A stretch of 64,000 bases of DNA, from positions 434,001-498,000 of the forward strand of contig NZ_VRLV01000005.1 in NCBI RefSeq assembly GCF_009760925.1, in the 5' to 3' direction. Position 1 is the first letter of the stretch, and each line of letters starts with the position of its first letter. The notes below the pieces were generated by a model. That model saw nothing but the letters and a program-made list of their open reading frames with translations. It had not been told where the DNA came from and did not search any database. Positions 10,250 through 18,575 of this stretch are shown piece after piece. This stretch comes from Nonomuraea typhae (GTDB lineage: Bacteria > Actinomycetota > Actinomycetes > Streptosporangiales > Streptosporangiaceae). The position numbers and the translations under genes are program-made.

Positions 10250-11382
10250 GCCCTCTCCAACGGAAGCAGCGCGTACACCCGGAACCCGCCACGGGGGCGC
10301 GGCCCGGTCTCCAGACGACCGCCACACAGTGCCACACGCTCGGCCATGCCGCCCAGTCCGAACCCGGAACCGGCGGCCGCGCTCTTGACCGGCGAGCCGT
10401 CGTCCACGACCTCGACCTCGACGGCCTGGGACAGGTAGGCCAGCCGTACCCCGGCGCGCGAGCCAGGCGCGTGTTTGCGGGTGTTCGTGAGCGCCTCCTG
10501 GACGACTCGGTAGACGGCGTGGTCGATGGCGGTGGGCAGGTGCACCGGCTCGCCGTGCACGCGCAGCGAGGCGTTGCCGGACTTCTCGATGAGCTCGGGC
10601 AGGCGGGAGGCGCCGACGCCGGTGGCCGCGTCGGGCCCGTCGGCGGTGTCGGCGCGCAGGACCTGGAGGAGCTGACGCATCTCCGACAGCGCCTGCCTGG
10701 CGCTCTGCTCGGCGGCCTCCAGCGCCTCGCGGGCCTCGGCGGGCTCGGGCGGCAGCACCGTGCGGGCGCCGCCGACCAGCGCGTTGATCACGCTGAGGTG
10801 GTGGGCGACGACGTCGTGCAGCTCGCGGGCGATGCGCCGGCGCTCGCCGCGGATGGCCTCCTCGCGCATCTCCGCCTGCCTGCGCTGTTTCAGCTCGCCG
10901 CGCAGCCGTACGAACTGCCCGATCCCGAGGCTGAAGAACGGCATCAGCACGCTGAAGACGATGGCCGTGATGACCATCAAGGGCCGTGCGGGGTCGTAGT
11001 CCCTGATGGTGACGAGGGTCGCGTAGGCGAGCCCGGCGGCCAGCCCGGTGAACAGCACGGCCCGGCCCGCGCGGTACCGGCCGACCGAATAGAGCGCGAT
11101 CATCGCCTGAACGCCGAGGTAGATGCTGTCGGGCCCGGTGAGCAACGGACCGGTGACGTCGAGGGCGACGACGAGCGCGGCGACGGCGAGGGGATGACGC
11201 CGCCGCCACACCAGCGGCAGCGAGGTGATCAGCAGCAGCGCAGGGCTCAGCGGGCCCACGGGGCCCGGCCTGACGAGGGTGTAGGCCAGGGTGAAGCCAC
11301 CGGCGATCATGAAGGGGGCGACCAGCGCGATGTCCTGGACCCACGGGTTGCCCAGGAAGCGGGTCAGCCGGGGGAAGCGCAT
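10246..11382 (-). CDS. DesK/NarX-type sensor histidine kinase
   Basis: A 378-residue kinase. The first 155 residues contain four to five membrane helices with very short loops and no obvious extracytoplasmic sensor, so the signal is probably sensed in or at the membrane. A HisKA_3 dimerisation helix follows with the phosphoacceptor H189 (IARELHDVVAHH), and a HATPase domain (about 280-375) with GSGFGLGGMAERV. ATG at 11382 is preceded by TAAAGT six nt upstream and has no Shine-Dalgarno, which suggests leaderless expression. It is the first gene of the minus-strand kinase-regulator-transporter operon and diverges from the acuC-like gene. Confidence 0.94.
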   Translation of the reverse strand: MRFPRLTRFLGNPWVQDIALVAPFMIAGGFTLAYTLVRPGPVGPLSPALLLITSLPLVWRRRHPLAVAALVVALDVTGPLLTGPDSIYLGVQAMIALYSVGRYRAGRAVLFTGLAAGLAYATLVTIRDYDPARPLMVITAIVFSVLMPFFSLGIGQFVRLRGELKQRRQAEMREEAIRGERRRIARELHDVVAHHLSVINALVGGARTVLPPEPAEAREALEAAEQSARQALSEMRQLLQVLRADTADGPDAATGVGASRLPELIEKSGNASLRVHGEPVHLPTAIDHAVYRVVQEALTNTRKHAPGSRAGVRLAYLSQAVEVEVVDDGSPVKSAAAGSGFGLGGMAERVALCGGRLETGPRPRGGFRVYALLPLERA

Positions 11383-11388
11383 GCCTCG

Positions 11389-11394
11389 ACTTTA
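11389..11394 (-). promoter_or_regulatory. candidate leaderless -10 element of the sensor kinase gene
   Basis: TAAAGT (read on the minus strand) ends 6 nt before the ATG at 11382, and there is no Shine-Dalgarno. The predicted transcript would start at the start codon. Confidence 0.45.
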
Positions 11395-11490
11395 TGCGCC
11401 GCCGGAGGCTCCACGGGATTCGGCGATCATGGCCGTGGGCCGGTGGCGCCCGGCTGCGGTAACGTCGGCGCAAGGCGAAGAGGGAGACTC

Positions 11491-12654
11491 ATGTCTGGTG
11501 CGGCGAGGGTGATCTGGGACGACGCCCTGACCTCCTACGACTTCGGACCCGGGCATCCGCTTGCCCCCGTCAGGGTCGAACTGACGATGGCGCTGGCCCG
11601 CGAGCTGGGCGTGCTGGAGGCGGTGGAGCTGACCGGCTGCGCCCCCGCCACGGACGACGAGCTGGCGATGGTCCACAAGCGCGGCTACATCGACAAGGTC
11701 AGGCAGGTCTCGGCCGCGGGCGCCGCGGACCTGTCGGCGGGGCTGGGCACGCCGGACAACCCGGCCTTCGCGGGCGTTCACGAGGCATCCGCGCTGATCG
11801 CCGGCGCGACGCTGGCCGCCGCCCGCGCGGTCTTCGAGGGTACGGCGGAGCACGCCGTGAACGTCGCCGGCGGCCTGCACCACGCGATGGCGGCCATGGC
11901 CAGCGGCTTCTGCGTCTACAACGACCCGGCGGTGGCGATCGCCTGGTTGCTGTCCCAGGGCGTCTCCCGCGTCGCCTACGTGGACGTGGACGTGCACCAC
12001 GGCGACGGCGTGCAGGCGATCTTCTACGACGACCCGCGGGTGCTGACGATCAGCCTGCACGAGAGCCCGCGCACGCTCTTCCCCGGCACCGGCTGGCCGG
12101 AGGAGACGGGCGCCGAGGGCAGCGCGGTGAACGTGGCGCTGCCGGCCGGCTGCGGTGACGGCGGCTGGCTGCGCGCCTTCGACGCGGTGGTGCCGCCGCT
12201 GCTGCGCGAGTTCCGGCCGGAGATCCTGGTGACCCAGCACGGCTGCGACAGCCACGCGCTGGATCCGCTGGCCAACCTGATGCTCAGCCTGGACGGCCAG
12301 CGCACGGCCTACGCGATGCTGCACCGGCTGGCGCACGAGACGGCGGGCGGCAGGTGGCTGGCGACCGGTGGCGGCGGCTACGAGCTGGTCCAGGTCGTGC
12401 CGAGGGCGTGGACCCACCTGCTCGCGGAGGCGGCGGGCCGCCCGGTCGACCCGGCGACCCCGACGCCCGAGGCGTGGCAGCGCCTGGTCAGGGAACGAAC
12501 AGGGGAGACACCCCCGCTGACCATGACAGACGGCCGAATCCCGGAATTTCGGGACTTGTCCGGTGGTTATGACCCAGCGGACCCCATTGACCGTGCGATC
12601 ATGGCGACGCGAAACGCGGTGTTCCCTCTGCACGGCCTCGACCCGATGCCTTAG
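11491..12654 (+). CDS. acuC: acetoin utilization protein AcuC / class I-like histone deacetylase family
   Basis: A 387-residue zinc-dependent deacetylase of the arginase/HDAC fold. Visible active-site landmarks are H130-H131 (GGLHHAM), the metal and catalytic stretch with H169-H170 (DVDVHHGDGVQ), the downstream metal ligand region QHGCDSHALDP, and the ATGGGGYE loop near the C-terminus. Family members remove acetyl groups from lysines, for example on acetyl-CoA synthetase. The frame is open upstream for a kilobase, but ATG at 11491 is supported by AGGGAG 8 nt before it and by the start of homology. The next gene starts 8 bp after its stop, so the two are likely co-transcribed. Confidence 0.92.
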   Translation: MSGAARVIWDDALTSYDFGPGHPLAPVRVELTMALARELGVLEAVELTGCAPATDDELAMVHKRGYIDKVRQVSAAGAADLSAGLGTPDNPAFAGVHEASALIAGATLAAARAVFEGTAEHAVNVAGGLHHAMAAMASGFCVYNDPAVAIAWLLSQGVSRVAYVDVDVHHGDGVQAIFYDDPRVLTISLHESPRTLFPGTGWPEETGAEGSAVNVALPAGCGDGGWLRAFDAVVPPLLREFRPEILVTQHGCDSHALDPLANLMLSLDGQRTAYAMLHRLAHETAGGRWLATGGGGYELVQVVPRAWTHLLAEAAGRPVDPATPTPEAWQRLVRERTGETPPLTMTDGRIPEFRDLSGGYDPADPIDRAIMATRNAVFPLHGLDPMP

Positions 12655-12661
12655 GAGAGCT

Positions 12662-13444
12662 GTGCCGACCCGCGACGAACTCCGCGAGCACCTGGTTCGC
12701 ACGCGCATCTCCGGCGACGTCGCGACCCCCCGCGAGAACAACCTCGATCACTACAGCTCCCTGGCCAACCGCGACCCGCACTACATGCTGGGCCTGACCA
12801 CCTCGCAGCCGTGGTCCTACCGGGACATCCTGGAGCTCATGGCCAAGTCGGCCGGCGTGGACGCGGACCCCGGCCACCGGGCCGGCCAGGACACCATCGA
12901 CCCCGAGCGGACGATCGACGCCCTGGACGCCATGGCCGACCGGATCGCCGCCGCGCTGTCGTCGCCCTCTCCCCGCCTTCTGTTCGCCACCGGGCACCCC
13001 ACGGGGCTGCTGGCCGTACATCTGCCGCTGGCGCGGTTCGCGGCCGAGCGGGGCGCGCGGCTGCTGACGCCCGCCGAGGGCTGGACCTACTGGGGGCACG
13101 GCTTCGGCCGCAAGCGCAAGATCCGCTACCTGCAGGACGTCGCGATGCTGGACGACAAGGGCGGCTTCGTGCACACCCACGACCCGGCGCCCATGGTCGC
13201 CATGATCGCGGACATGGGCGAGGAGCTTCCCGACCTCGTCATCGCCGACCACGGGTGGGCCGGCGCGGCGGGGGAGGCGGGCATCCCGACGGTCGGGTTC
13301 GCCGACAGCAACGATCCGGCCTTGTTCGTGGGCGAGGCGGAGGGCAAGATCGAGGTGGTGGTCCCGCTCGATGACAACGTGCTTCCCCGCCATTACGGAC
13401 CGTTGACAGATCATCTGGTCACACGAGTCACACGAGCCCTTTGA
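12662..13444 (+). CDS. conserved actinobacterial phosphatase-like protein
   Basis: A 260-residue protein conserved in actinobacteria and usually labelled phosphatase, without a firmly known reaction. It contains FATGHPTGLL and TYWGHGFG segments, several conserved His/Asp residues (HTHDPAPM, IADHGWAGAA) and a GFADSNDPALF stretch, which together suggest a Rossmann-like metal-dependent fold. GTG at 12662 was chosen because GGAG overlaps the preceding stop at proper spacing. It sits in the conserved neighbourhood leading to the HTH protein and bS22. The specific substrate is unknown and the functional label rests on family naming only. Confidence 0.7.
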   Translation: MPTRDELREHLVRTRISGDVATPRENNLDHYSSLANRDPHYMLGLTTSQPWSYRDILELMAKSAGVDADPGHRAGQDTIDPERTIDALDAMADRIAAALSSPSPRLLFATGHPTGLLAVHLPLARFAAERGARLLTPAEGWTYWGHGFGRKRKIRYLQDVAMLDDKGGFVHTHDPAPMVAMIADMGEELPDLVIADHGWAGAAGEAGIPTVGFADSNDPALFVGEAEGKIEVVVPLDDNVLPRHYGPLTDHLVTRVTRAL

Positions 13445-13756
13445 GTCGAATTCGGTCATCCCCATACCGTCTTTTCGCGCCTGCATTCCAAGAGGCTCGT
13501 CGTCCCTTTGCCAACTTTTGAGGGAGCTGGGGCGACTCTTATGTGTACGAAGTTGGACAGTTCCAACGTCCAGGCGAGGTGCTCTGCCCGGCTGCTGGCC
13601 AGCGATTTTGCTGGTTTGGCTGACAGGTTGCTCCGCGAGCTGAGAAAATAGGGGGTTTGCGCTCTCGGAGTCGCGACTTACGCTGACGGCAGTACACGTG
13701 CGTGAGCAATGGCACCAGTGGGGATAACCCGGAAACACGTGCGGAAGAGGCGTCCG
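13445..13756 (+). other. 312-bp AT-richer interval upstream of the HTH gene
   Basis: This interval is clearly lower in GC than its surroundings. It holds a dyad GTTGGA-cagt-TCCAAC (13552-13567), a possible 36-codon reading frame (13541-13651) and the run ATAGGGGGTTTG near 13650. No terminator with a T-run was found. The interval probably contains the promoter for the HTH gene and bS22, but no convincing -35/-10 pair stands out. Confidence 0.5.
13541..13651 (+). CDS. candidate small ORF, 36 residues, uncertain
   Basis: An ATG-initiated frame of 36 codons ends in TAG. A GGGG stretch lies about 8 nt upstream as a weak ribosome binding site. The product is Arg/Leu-rich with two Cys residues and an amphipathic end (LADRLLRELRK). 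Third-position GC is about 70 percent, lower than neighbours but higher than expected for this AT-richer interval by chance alone. The dyad at 13552-13567 lies inside it. No family was recognised; it may be spurious. Confidence 0.25.
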   Translation: MCTKLDSSNVQARCSARLLASDFAGLADRLLRELRK

Positions 13757-13960
13757 ATGGGTGCAGGCGAAAGACCTCTCAGCGAGGTGAAGTTCCTGAC
13801 AGTGGCGGAAGTGGCCACGGTCATGCGAGTGTCCAAGATGACGGTGTACCGGCTGGTGCACTCGGGCGAACTGCCGGCCATCCGGGTCGGCCGCTCGTTC
13901 AGGGTGCCTGAGCAGGCCGTACACGACTATCTACGAGAGGCCTACATCGAGGCCGGATGA
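13757..13960 (+). CDS. excisionase-like helix-turn-helix protein of the bS22 neighbourhood
   Basis: A 67-residue protein that is almost entirely a MerR/excisionase-type HTH: FLTVAEVATVMRVSKMTVYRL, then the recognition wing HSGELPAIRVGRSFRVP. It matches the conserved actinobacterial protein encoded next to bS22 (Rv0500A in M. tuberculosis). ATG at 13757 was preferred over the in-frame ATG at 13709 because GGAAGAGG stands about 7 nt upstream and homology begins with MGAGERPL. No recombinase lies nearby, so excision is unlikely; it is probably a small DNA-binding regulator of unknown target. Confidence 0.88.
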   Translation: MGAGERPLSEVKFLTVAEVATVMRVSKMTVYRLVHSGELPAIRVGRSFRVPEQAVHDYLREAYIEAG

Positions 13961-14143
13961 GAATCGGAGTAGCGGCGCGGCCACACTCACGCCGTGAATA
14001 CGTCGTGGGACAGGGGCCCGGACGCCAGGCCGGCGGCCGGGCTCTCACCCCCGAGGGGCGATCCACCACCGATCGCCGGTAGTCTGTGACCCGGCGTGCG
14101 CTCGCACGTCGATTCAGACTTGCTATCAGTACCTGGGGGTCCC

Positions 14144-14242
14144 GTGGGCTCTGTGATCAAGAAGCGCCGCAAGCGGATGGCCAAGAAGAAGCACCGCAAG
14201 CTGCTCAAGAAGACGCGCATCCAGCGGCGTAACAAGAAGTAG
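14144..14242 (+). CDS. 30S ribosomal protein bS22 (AURKAIP1/COX24 domain), 32 residues
   Basis: A tiny gene of 33 codons starting at GTG with GGGGG seven nt upstream. The product is extremely basic: it starts [12 protein letters not shown], continues with [13 protein letters not shown] and ends in QRRNKK. This matches the actinobacterial bS22 protein (Rv0500B and its Streptomyces homologues), which binds the small ribosomal subunit near the decoding region and shares the AURKAIP1/COX24 motif of mitochondrial ribosomes. A perfect CGTGCG-ct-CGCACG hairpin (14095-14108) lies upstream in the leader region. Gene callers often miss it because of its length. Confidence 0.93.
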   Translation: MGSVIKKRRKRMAKKKHRKLLKKTRIQRRNKK

Positions 14243-14266
14243 CACGTACGCAGCTGTGAGGCGCTG

Positions 14267-15253
14267 ATGACCCACACCGTGCTCGTCACCGGGGTCTCGC
14301 GCCACATCGGCGCCCGGGTGGCGAGTGTTCTGGCGCAAGACCCGGACATCAGCCGCGTCATCGGAGTGGACACCGTCCCGCCCCCCTCGCTCGCGCGAGA
14401 CGGCGGCGGTTCCCTCGGCCGGACGGAATTCGTCCGGGTGGATCTCCGCAGCCCCGACATCGCTCAGGTGATCGCGGCCGCGGACATCGACACGGTCGTC
14501 CACATGAGCCTGGTCAGCGCGCCCTCGCGGGGCACCGGCCGGGCGCTGATGAAAGAGCACAACGTCATCGGCACCATGCAACTGCTCGGCGCCTGTCAGC
14601 GGTCCTCGACCGTGCGCCGGGTGGTGGTGCGCTCCACCACCGCGGTCTACGGCTCCTCGCCCAAGGACCCGGCGGTGTTCGCCGAGGACGTGGAGCCGCA
14701 CGACGGCCCCGGCCACGGCTACGCCAAGGACGCGGCCGAGGTCGAGGGCTACGTCCGCGGCTTCGCCAGGCGGCGTCCCGACGTGAGCGTCTCCATGCTG
14801 CGCTTCGCCAACTTCATGGGACCGGGCGTCGACTCACCGCTGACCCGGTATTTCGCCCAGCCGGTCGCGCCGACGGTGTTCGGCTTCGACCCTCGGCTGC
14901 AGTTCGTCCACGAGGACGACGCGGTCGAGGTGCTGCGGCGGATGGCCACAGAAGACCACCCCGGCACGTTCAACGTGGCCGGGGCGGGCGTGCTTCTGCT
15001 CTCGCAGTGCGTGCGCAGGGCGGGCCGGTTCTCGCTGCCGCTGCTCTCACCCGCCTTCCGGGTGCTCGGCGAGGCGGCCAGGCGGGCCGGGCTGGTCGAC
15101 TTCTCGCCGGAACAGCTCAAGCTCATGTGCCACGGCCGCGCCGTCGACTCCGACCGGCTCGTCGCCGAGCTCGGCTGGAAGCCGAAGTTCACCACCGCCG
15201 CCGCCTTCGACGACTTCCTCCACTCACACGGGCTTGGAGCCGCGCGCACATGA
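14267..15253 (+). CDS. NAD-dependent epimerase/dehydratase family protein (extended SDR)
   Basis: A 328-residue extended short-chain dehydrogenase. The N-terminal dinucleotide motif is atypical (VTGVSRHIGARV replaces the usual TGxxGxxG glycine spacing). VVHMSLVSAP and the region GHGYAKDAAEVEGY carry the expected Tyr and Lys. It corresponds to the Rv0501 (GalE2-like) position in M. tuberculosis. The sugar substrate cannot be assigned. ATG at 14267 lies 24 bp after bS22, and its stop overlaps the acyltransferase start (ATGA), so the three genes probably form an operon. Confidence 0.87.
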   Translation: MTHTVLVTGVSRHIGARVASVLAQDPDISRVIGVDTVPPPSLARDGGGSLGRTEFVRVDLRSPDIAQVIAAADIDTVVHMSLVSAPSRGTGRALMKEHNVIGTMQLLGACQRSSTVRRVVVRSTTAVYGSSPKDPAVFAEDVEPHDGPGHGYAKDAAEVEGYVRGFARRRPDVSVSMLRFANFMGPGVDSPLTRYFAQPVAPTVFGFDPRLQFVHEDDAVEVLRRMATEDHPGTFNVAGAGVLLLSQCVRRAGRFSLPLLSPAFRVLGEAARRAGLVDFSPEQLKLMCHGRAVDSDRLVAELGWKPKFTTAAAFDDFLHSHGLGAART

Positions 15254-16083
15254 CCGAGCCCGATCGGCTGGCCGAGGGGCTGGCCTTCCTGCGCCGTCGC
15301 CTCACCGGCGAATACGAGGTCGACGAGTTCGGCTACGACGCCGAGCTGACCGACAAGGTGCTGCTCGAACTCGTCCGCCCGCTCTACCGCCACTGGTTCC
15401 GGGTGGAGACCTCCGGCGTCGGGAACGTGCCCGTGGACGGCGGCGCCCTCGTGGTCGCCAACCACTCCGGCACGCTGCCCGTCGACGCTCTCATGACCCA
15501 GGTCGCCCTGCACGACGAGGCCGGGCGGGCACTGCGGCTGCTCGGCGCGGACCTGGTCTACCAGCTTCCCGTGTTCGGCCACCTGTCCCGCAAGTCGGGC
15601 CACACCCTGGCCTGCCGCGAGGACGCCGACCGGCTGCTGCGCAAGGGCGAGCTCGTCGGGGTCTTCCCCGAGGGCTACAAGGGGCTCGGCAAGCCGTACT
15701 CCGAGCGCTACAAACTCCAGCGCTTCGGCAGGGGCGGCTTCGTCGCCTCCGCCATCCGCGCCGGGGTGCCGATCGTGCCCACCGCGATCGTGGGGGCCGA
15801 GGAGATCTATCCGAAGATCGGCGACATGAAGACGCTGGCCAGGCTCCTCGGCCTGCCGTACCTGCCGATCACGCCCCTCTTCCCCTGGCTGGGGCCGCTG
15901 GGGCTGGTGCCGCTGCCGTCCAAGTGGATGATCGAGTTCGGCGAGCCCATCCGGACCGACGAGCACGAGCCGGCCGCCGCCGACGACCCGATGGTCGTGT
16001 TCAACGTCACCGACCACGTGCGCGAGGTCATCCAGCAGATGCTCAACGCGCTCCGGCTGAAGCGCGGCCACGCGTTCGTCTGA
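15250..16083 (+). CDS. PlsC-like lysophospholipid acyltransferase family protein
   Basis: A 277-residue acyltransferase. The catalytic block is NHSGTLPVDAL, with six residues between His and Asp rather than the four of classic HX4D enzymes; this variant is seen in the Rv0502-like subgroup. The second block FPEGYKG matches the PlsC glycerol-phosphate-binding motif, and VPIVPTAIVGAEE follows. It likely transfers acyl groups to a lysolipid or glycolipid at the inner membrane face. The ATG overlaps the epimerase-like stop, which suggests a joint role in lipid or glycolipid modification, as in the mycobacterial gene pair. Confidence 0.87.
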   Translation: MTEPDRLAEGLAFLRRRLTGEYEVDEFGYDAELTDKVLLELVRPLYRHWFRVETSGVGNVPVDGGALVVANHSGTLPVDALMTQVALHDEAGRALRLLGADLVYQLPVFGHLSRKSGHTLACREDADRLLRKGELVGVFPEGYKGLGKPYSERYKLQRFGRGGFVASAIRAGVPIVPTAIVGAEEIYPKIGDMKTLARLLGLPYLPITPLFPWLGPLGLVPLPSKWMIEFGEPIRTDEHEPAAADDPMVVFNVTDHVREVIQQMLNALRLKRGHAFV

Positions 16084-16147
16084 AAGAAGCTGCAACCGGT
16101 ACGGCGGGCCAGGTGTTCACGAGGCGTACCCCAAGAAAGGAACCCTT

Positions 16148-16942
16148 GTGGACCTGCAGCTTTCCGGCCGCGTGGCCGTCGTGACCGGCGCGTCGAAGGG
16201 CATCGGCCTGGCCGTCGCCCGCACCCTGGCCGCGGAGGGCGCGCATGTCGTGGCCGCCTCCCGCACCAGGACCGCCGACCTTCCCGCCGAGGTGGTGCAC
16301 GTGCCTGTGGACCTCATGGACCCGCAGGCGCCCGCGCACGTCGTCGCCACCGCCGCCGAGCGCTTCGGCGGGCTGGACATCCTGGTCAACAACGCCGGTG
16401 GCCCGCCGCCCGGCGTCACCCTGCCGCGCTTCGGCTTCCTCACCCCCGGTGACGACGACTGGCGGGCGATGTTCGAGTTCAACCTCTACTCGGCGGTCCG
16501 GGCGATGCGCGCCGCCGTACCACTGATGCTGGAGCGCGGCGGCGGCTCGATCGTCAACGTCTCCTCCGGCGGCGCGCGGCAGCCCGCGCCGATGAACGTC
16601 GACTACAACGCGGCCAAGGCGGCGCTGAACTCCGTGGGCAAGGCCGTGTCCGAGGAGTACGGCCCGCGCGGCATCCGGGTCAACACGGTCTCGCCCGGCC
16701 CGACCCTGACCGCCTGGTGGACCAAGGAGGGGGGCGCCGCCGCGGTTCTGGCCGGGATGACCGGCGGGGACACCGCCACCGTCATCGAGCAGGCGGCGCC
16801 CGAGATGATGCGGCTGGCCACCGGGCGCCTGGTGGAGCCGCAGGAGATCGCCGACGCCGTCGCGCTGCTGGTCTCGCCCCGCTCCGGCAGCACGACCGGT
16901 GCCGACTTCGTGATCGACGGAGGCTTCCTGAAGGAGCTGTGA
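16148..16942 (+). CDS. classical short-chain dehydrogenase/reductase
   Basis: A 264-residue SDR with TGASKGIG (residues 13-20), NNAGG, the serine in NVSSGG (about 138-140), catalytic Y153 and K157 (YNAAK) and the C-terminal TGADFVIDGGF typical of FabG-like enzymes. The GTG start is preceded by AAAGGA at good spacing. It should catalyse NAD(P)H-dependent oxidoreduction of a small alcohol or ketone; the substrate is unknown. It lies 64 bp after the acyltransferase on the same strand and may belong to the same lipid-related unit. Confidence 0.93.
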   Translation: MDLQLSGRVAVVTGASKGIGLAVARTLAAEGAHVVAASRTRTADLPAEVVHVPVDLMDPQAPAHVVATAAERFGGLDILVNNAGGPPPGVTLPRFGFLTPGDDDWRAMFEFNLYSAVRAMRAAVPLMLERGGGSIVNVSSGGARQPAPMNVDYNAAKAALNSVGKAVSEEYGPRGIRVNTVSPGPTLTAWWTKEGGAAAVLAGMTGGDTATVIEQAAPEMMRLATGRLVEPQEIADAVALLVSPRSGSTTGADFVIDGGFLKEL

Positions 16943-17001
16943 ACCCATCTGGCGGGTTGCGGCAAGACATCGTTGACTGATTCCCCCACAGAAGGGCGGA
17001 G

Positions 17002-17583
17002 ATGATCACGCAACCCGCCACCAGGACCGCTGACGCGGCACTCGTCAGCGCGTCCTGGTCCGATCCGGAGGCGTTCGCGGAGCTGTTCGACCGCTACTCC
17101 GGCATGCTCTACAGGTACGTCGTGAAGCGGCTGGGCCCCGAGCCCGCCGAGGACCTGGTGGGCGAGACGTTCCTGGTGGCCTTCTCGCGCCGCGGTAGCT
17201 ACGACACGAGCTACGCCGACGCCCGGCCGTGGTTGTTCGGCATCCTCACCAAGCTCGTCTCCCGCCATCACCGCCGTGAGGCCGCCCGCTACCGCGCGAT
17301 GCGGCGGGCGCCGCTCGACGGCGACGTGGAGTCCCCGGCCGACCGCGTGGCGGCCGGGGTCAGCGCGCAGGCGCGGCGGCCGGAGCTGGCCGCCGCGCTG
17401 GCGAAGCTGCCGGCCAAGGACCGGGACGTGCTGCTGCTCATCGCGTGGGGCGACCTGACCTATGACGAGGTGGCACGGGCGCTGGACATCCCGATCGGCA
17501 CCGTGCGCTCCCGCCTCCACCGGGGCAGGCGGAAGGTGCGCGCCGCCCTCGGCGAGGCCAATCCCATGATCGAGGAGGAGTGA
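17002..17583 (+). CDS. ECF-type RNA polymerase sigma factor
   Basis: A 193-residue group IV sigma factor. Region 2 covers about 22-88 (FAELFDRYSGMLYRYV, then EDLVGETFLVAF), and region 4 about 128-182 (LPAKDRDVLLLIAWGDLTYDEVARAL, then GTVRSRLHRGR). GAAGGGCGG precedes the ATG. The gene for an LCP-domain membrane protein starts 2 bp after its stop, in the position normally held by an anti-sigma factor, so that partner may control it. The likely regulon is envelope stress or cell-wall polymer attachment, by inference. Confidence 0.93.
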   Translation: MITQPATRTADAALVSASWSDPEAFAELFDRYSGMLYRYVVKRLGPEPAEDLVGETFLVAFSRRGSYDTSYADARPWLFGILTKLVSRHHRREAARYRAMRRAPLDGDVESPADRVAAGVSAQARRPELAAALAKLPAKDRDVLLLIAWGDLTYDEVARALDIPIGTVRSRLHRGRRKVRAALGEANPMIEEE

Positions 17584-17585
17584 CG

Positions 17586-18542
17586 ATGGACGATCTGAAG
17601 TTGCTCCGCGACTTCGGCGGGGAGCTGGAGCAGGAGCCGCCTGCCACGCTGGTGCGCCAGCGCGCGCGCCTGATGGGCGGAGGGCCCGCGCCGCGGCGGC
17701 GATGGAATGGGATGGTGCTGGTCGCGGCGGCGGCGGCCACGGCGCTGGCGGTGGCGGTGCCGACGCTGCTGCTGGGCAACCGCGCCCGGGACGTGGCAGG
17801 AGGCAGCCCGAGCTCGCGCAGCATCCTGATGATCGGCTCCGACAACCGGCCGGGCAACGCGGGGATGCGGGCCGACACCATCGTGCTCGTGCACCTGCCC
17901 GCGGGCCGCGGCAATCCGAAGGTGGTGAACATTCCCCGGGACACCCTGGTCACGATCCCGAAGTGCGGCGGGCAGCCCTCCTGGAAGGCCGCGATCAACA
18001 CCGCCTACGACAAGGGCGGCGCGGACTGCCTGATCAGGACGCTGCAGAAGGAGGCCGGCCTGCGCATCGACCACACCGTGGAGGTGGACTTCGACGGGTT
18101 TAAGAGGATCGTCGACGCCCTCGGCGGAGTCGAGGTACGGATATCGGAGCCGATCAACGACAGCAAGGCGAAGCTGACGCTCTCCGCGGGCCGCCACAAG
18201 CTGGACGGTGAGAAGGCGCTGGGCTTCTTCCGGCTGCGGAACATAGGCGAAGGATCCGACCTGGAGCGCATCAAGCGCCAGCAGAAGATGCTGTCGGAGC
18301 TGCTGGCGAAGGCCAGGGAGACGGTGGTGAAGGATCCGGTACGGCTGCGCGAGTTCGTCAGCGTGGCCAGGCAGGCTGTCCGGACGGACCTGGATCTGGA
18401 GACGCTCTATCAGACCGCGGTGAACCTGGCCGGAAGCCAGCCGTCCTTCGCCACGGTTCCCACCGCCGTCGCGTCTGGCGACCCCAATCGGCTGACCTGG
18501 TCGCAGCCCGGGGCGAAGGAGGTATTCGACTCCCTCCGATAG
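17586..18542 (+). CDS. LytR-CpsA-Psr (LCP) family protein with ECF-linked N-terminus
   Basis: A 318-residue protein. Residues 1-43 are cytoplasmic and resemble the N-terminus of membrane proteins co-encoded with ECF sigma factors (LLRDFGGEL, then ATLVRQRARL); one membrane helix follows at about 44-66; the LCP domain starts near 80 with ILMIGSDNRP, RADTIVLVHL and NIPRDTLV and continues to a RLRNIGEGSDLERIKRQQ arginine region. LCP enzymes attach polymers such as teichoic acid or arabinogalactan to peptidoglycan. ATG at 17586 was chosen because AGGAGG stands 7 nt upstream; the overlapping GTG at 17580 lies too close to it. Confidence 0.88.
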   Translation: MDDLKLLRDFGGELEQEPPATLVRQRARLMGGGPAPRRRWNGMVLVAAAAATALAVAVPTLLLGNRARDVAGGSPSSRSILMIGSDNRPGNAGMRADTIVLVHLPAGRGNPKVVNIPRDTLVTIPKCGGQPSWKAAINTAYDKGGADCLIRTLQKEAGLRIDHTVEVDFDGFKRIVDALGGVEVRISEPINDSKAKLTLSAGRHKLDGEKALGFFRLRNIGEGSDLERIKRQQKMLSELLAKARETVVKDPVRLREFVSVARQAVRTDLDLETLYQTAVNLAGSQPSFATVPTAVASGDPNRLTWSQPGAKEVFDSLR

Positions 18543-18562
18543 CGTTATTGGATGTTGCGTCT

Positions 18563-18568
18563 TATAGT
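18563..18568 (+). promoter_or_regulatory. candidate leaderless -10 element of the alpha/beta hydrolase gene
   Basis: TATAGT lies 7 nt before ATG at 18576, with no Shine-Dalgarno. This favours 18576 over the upstream in-frame ATG at 18552 as the real start. Confidence 0.45.
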
Positions 18569-18575
18569 CACGGGC

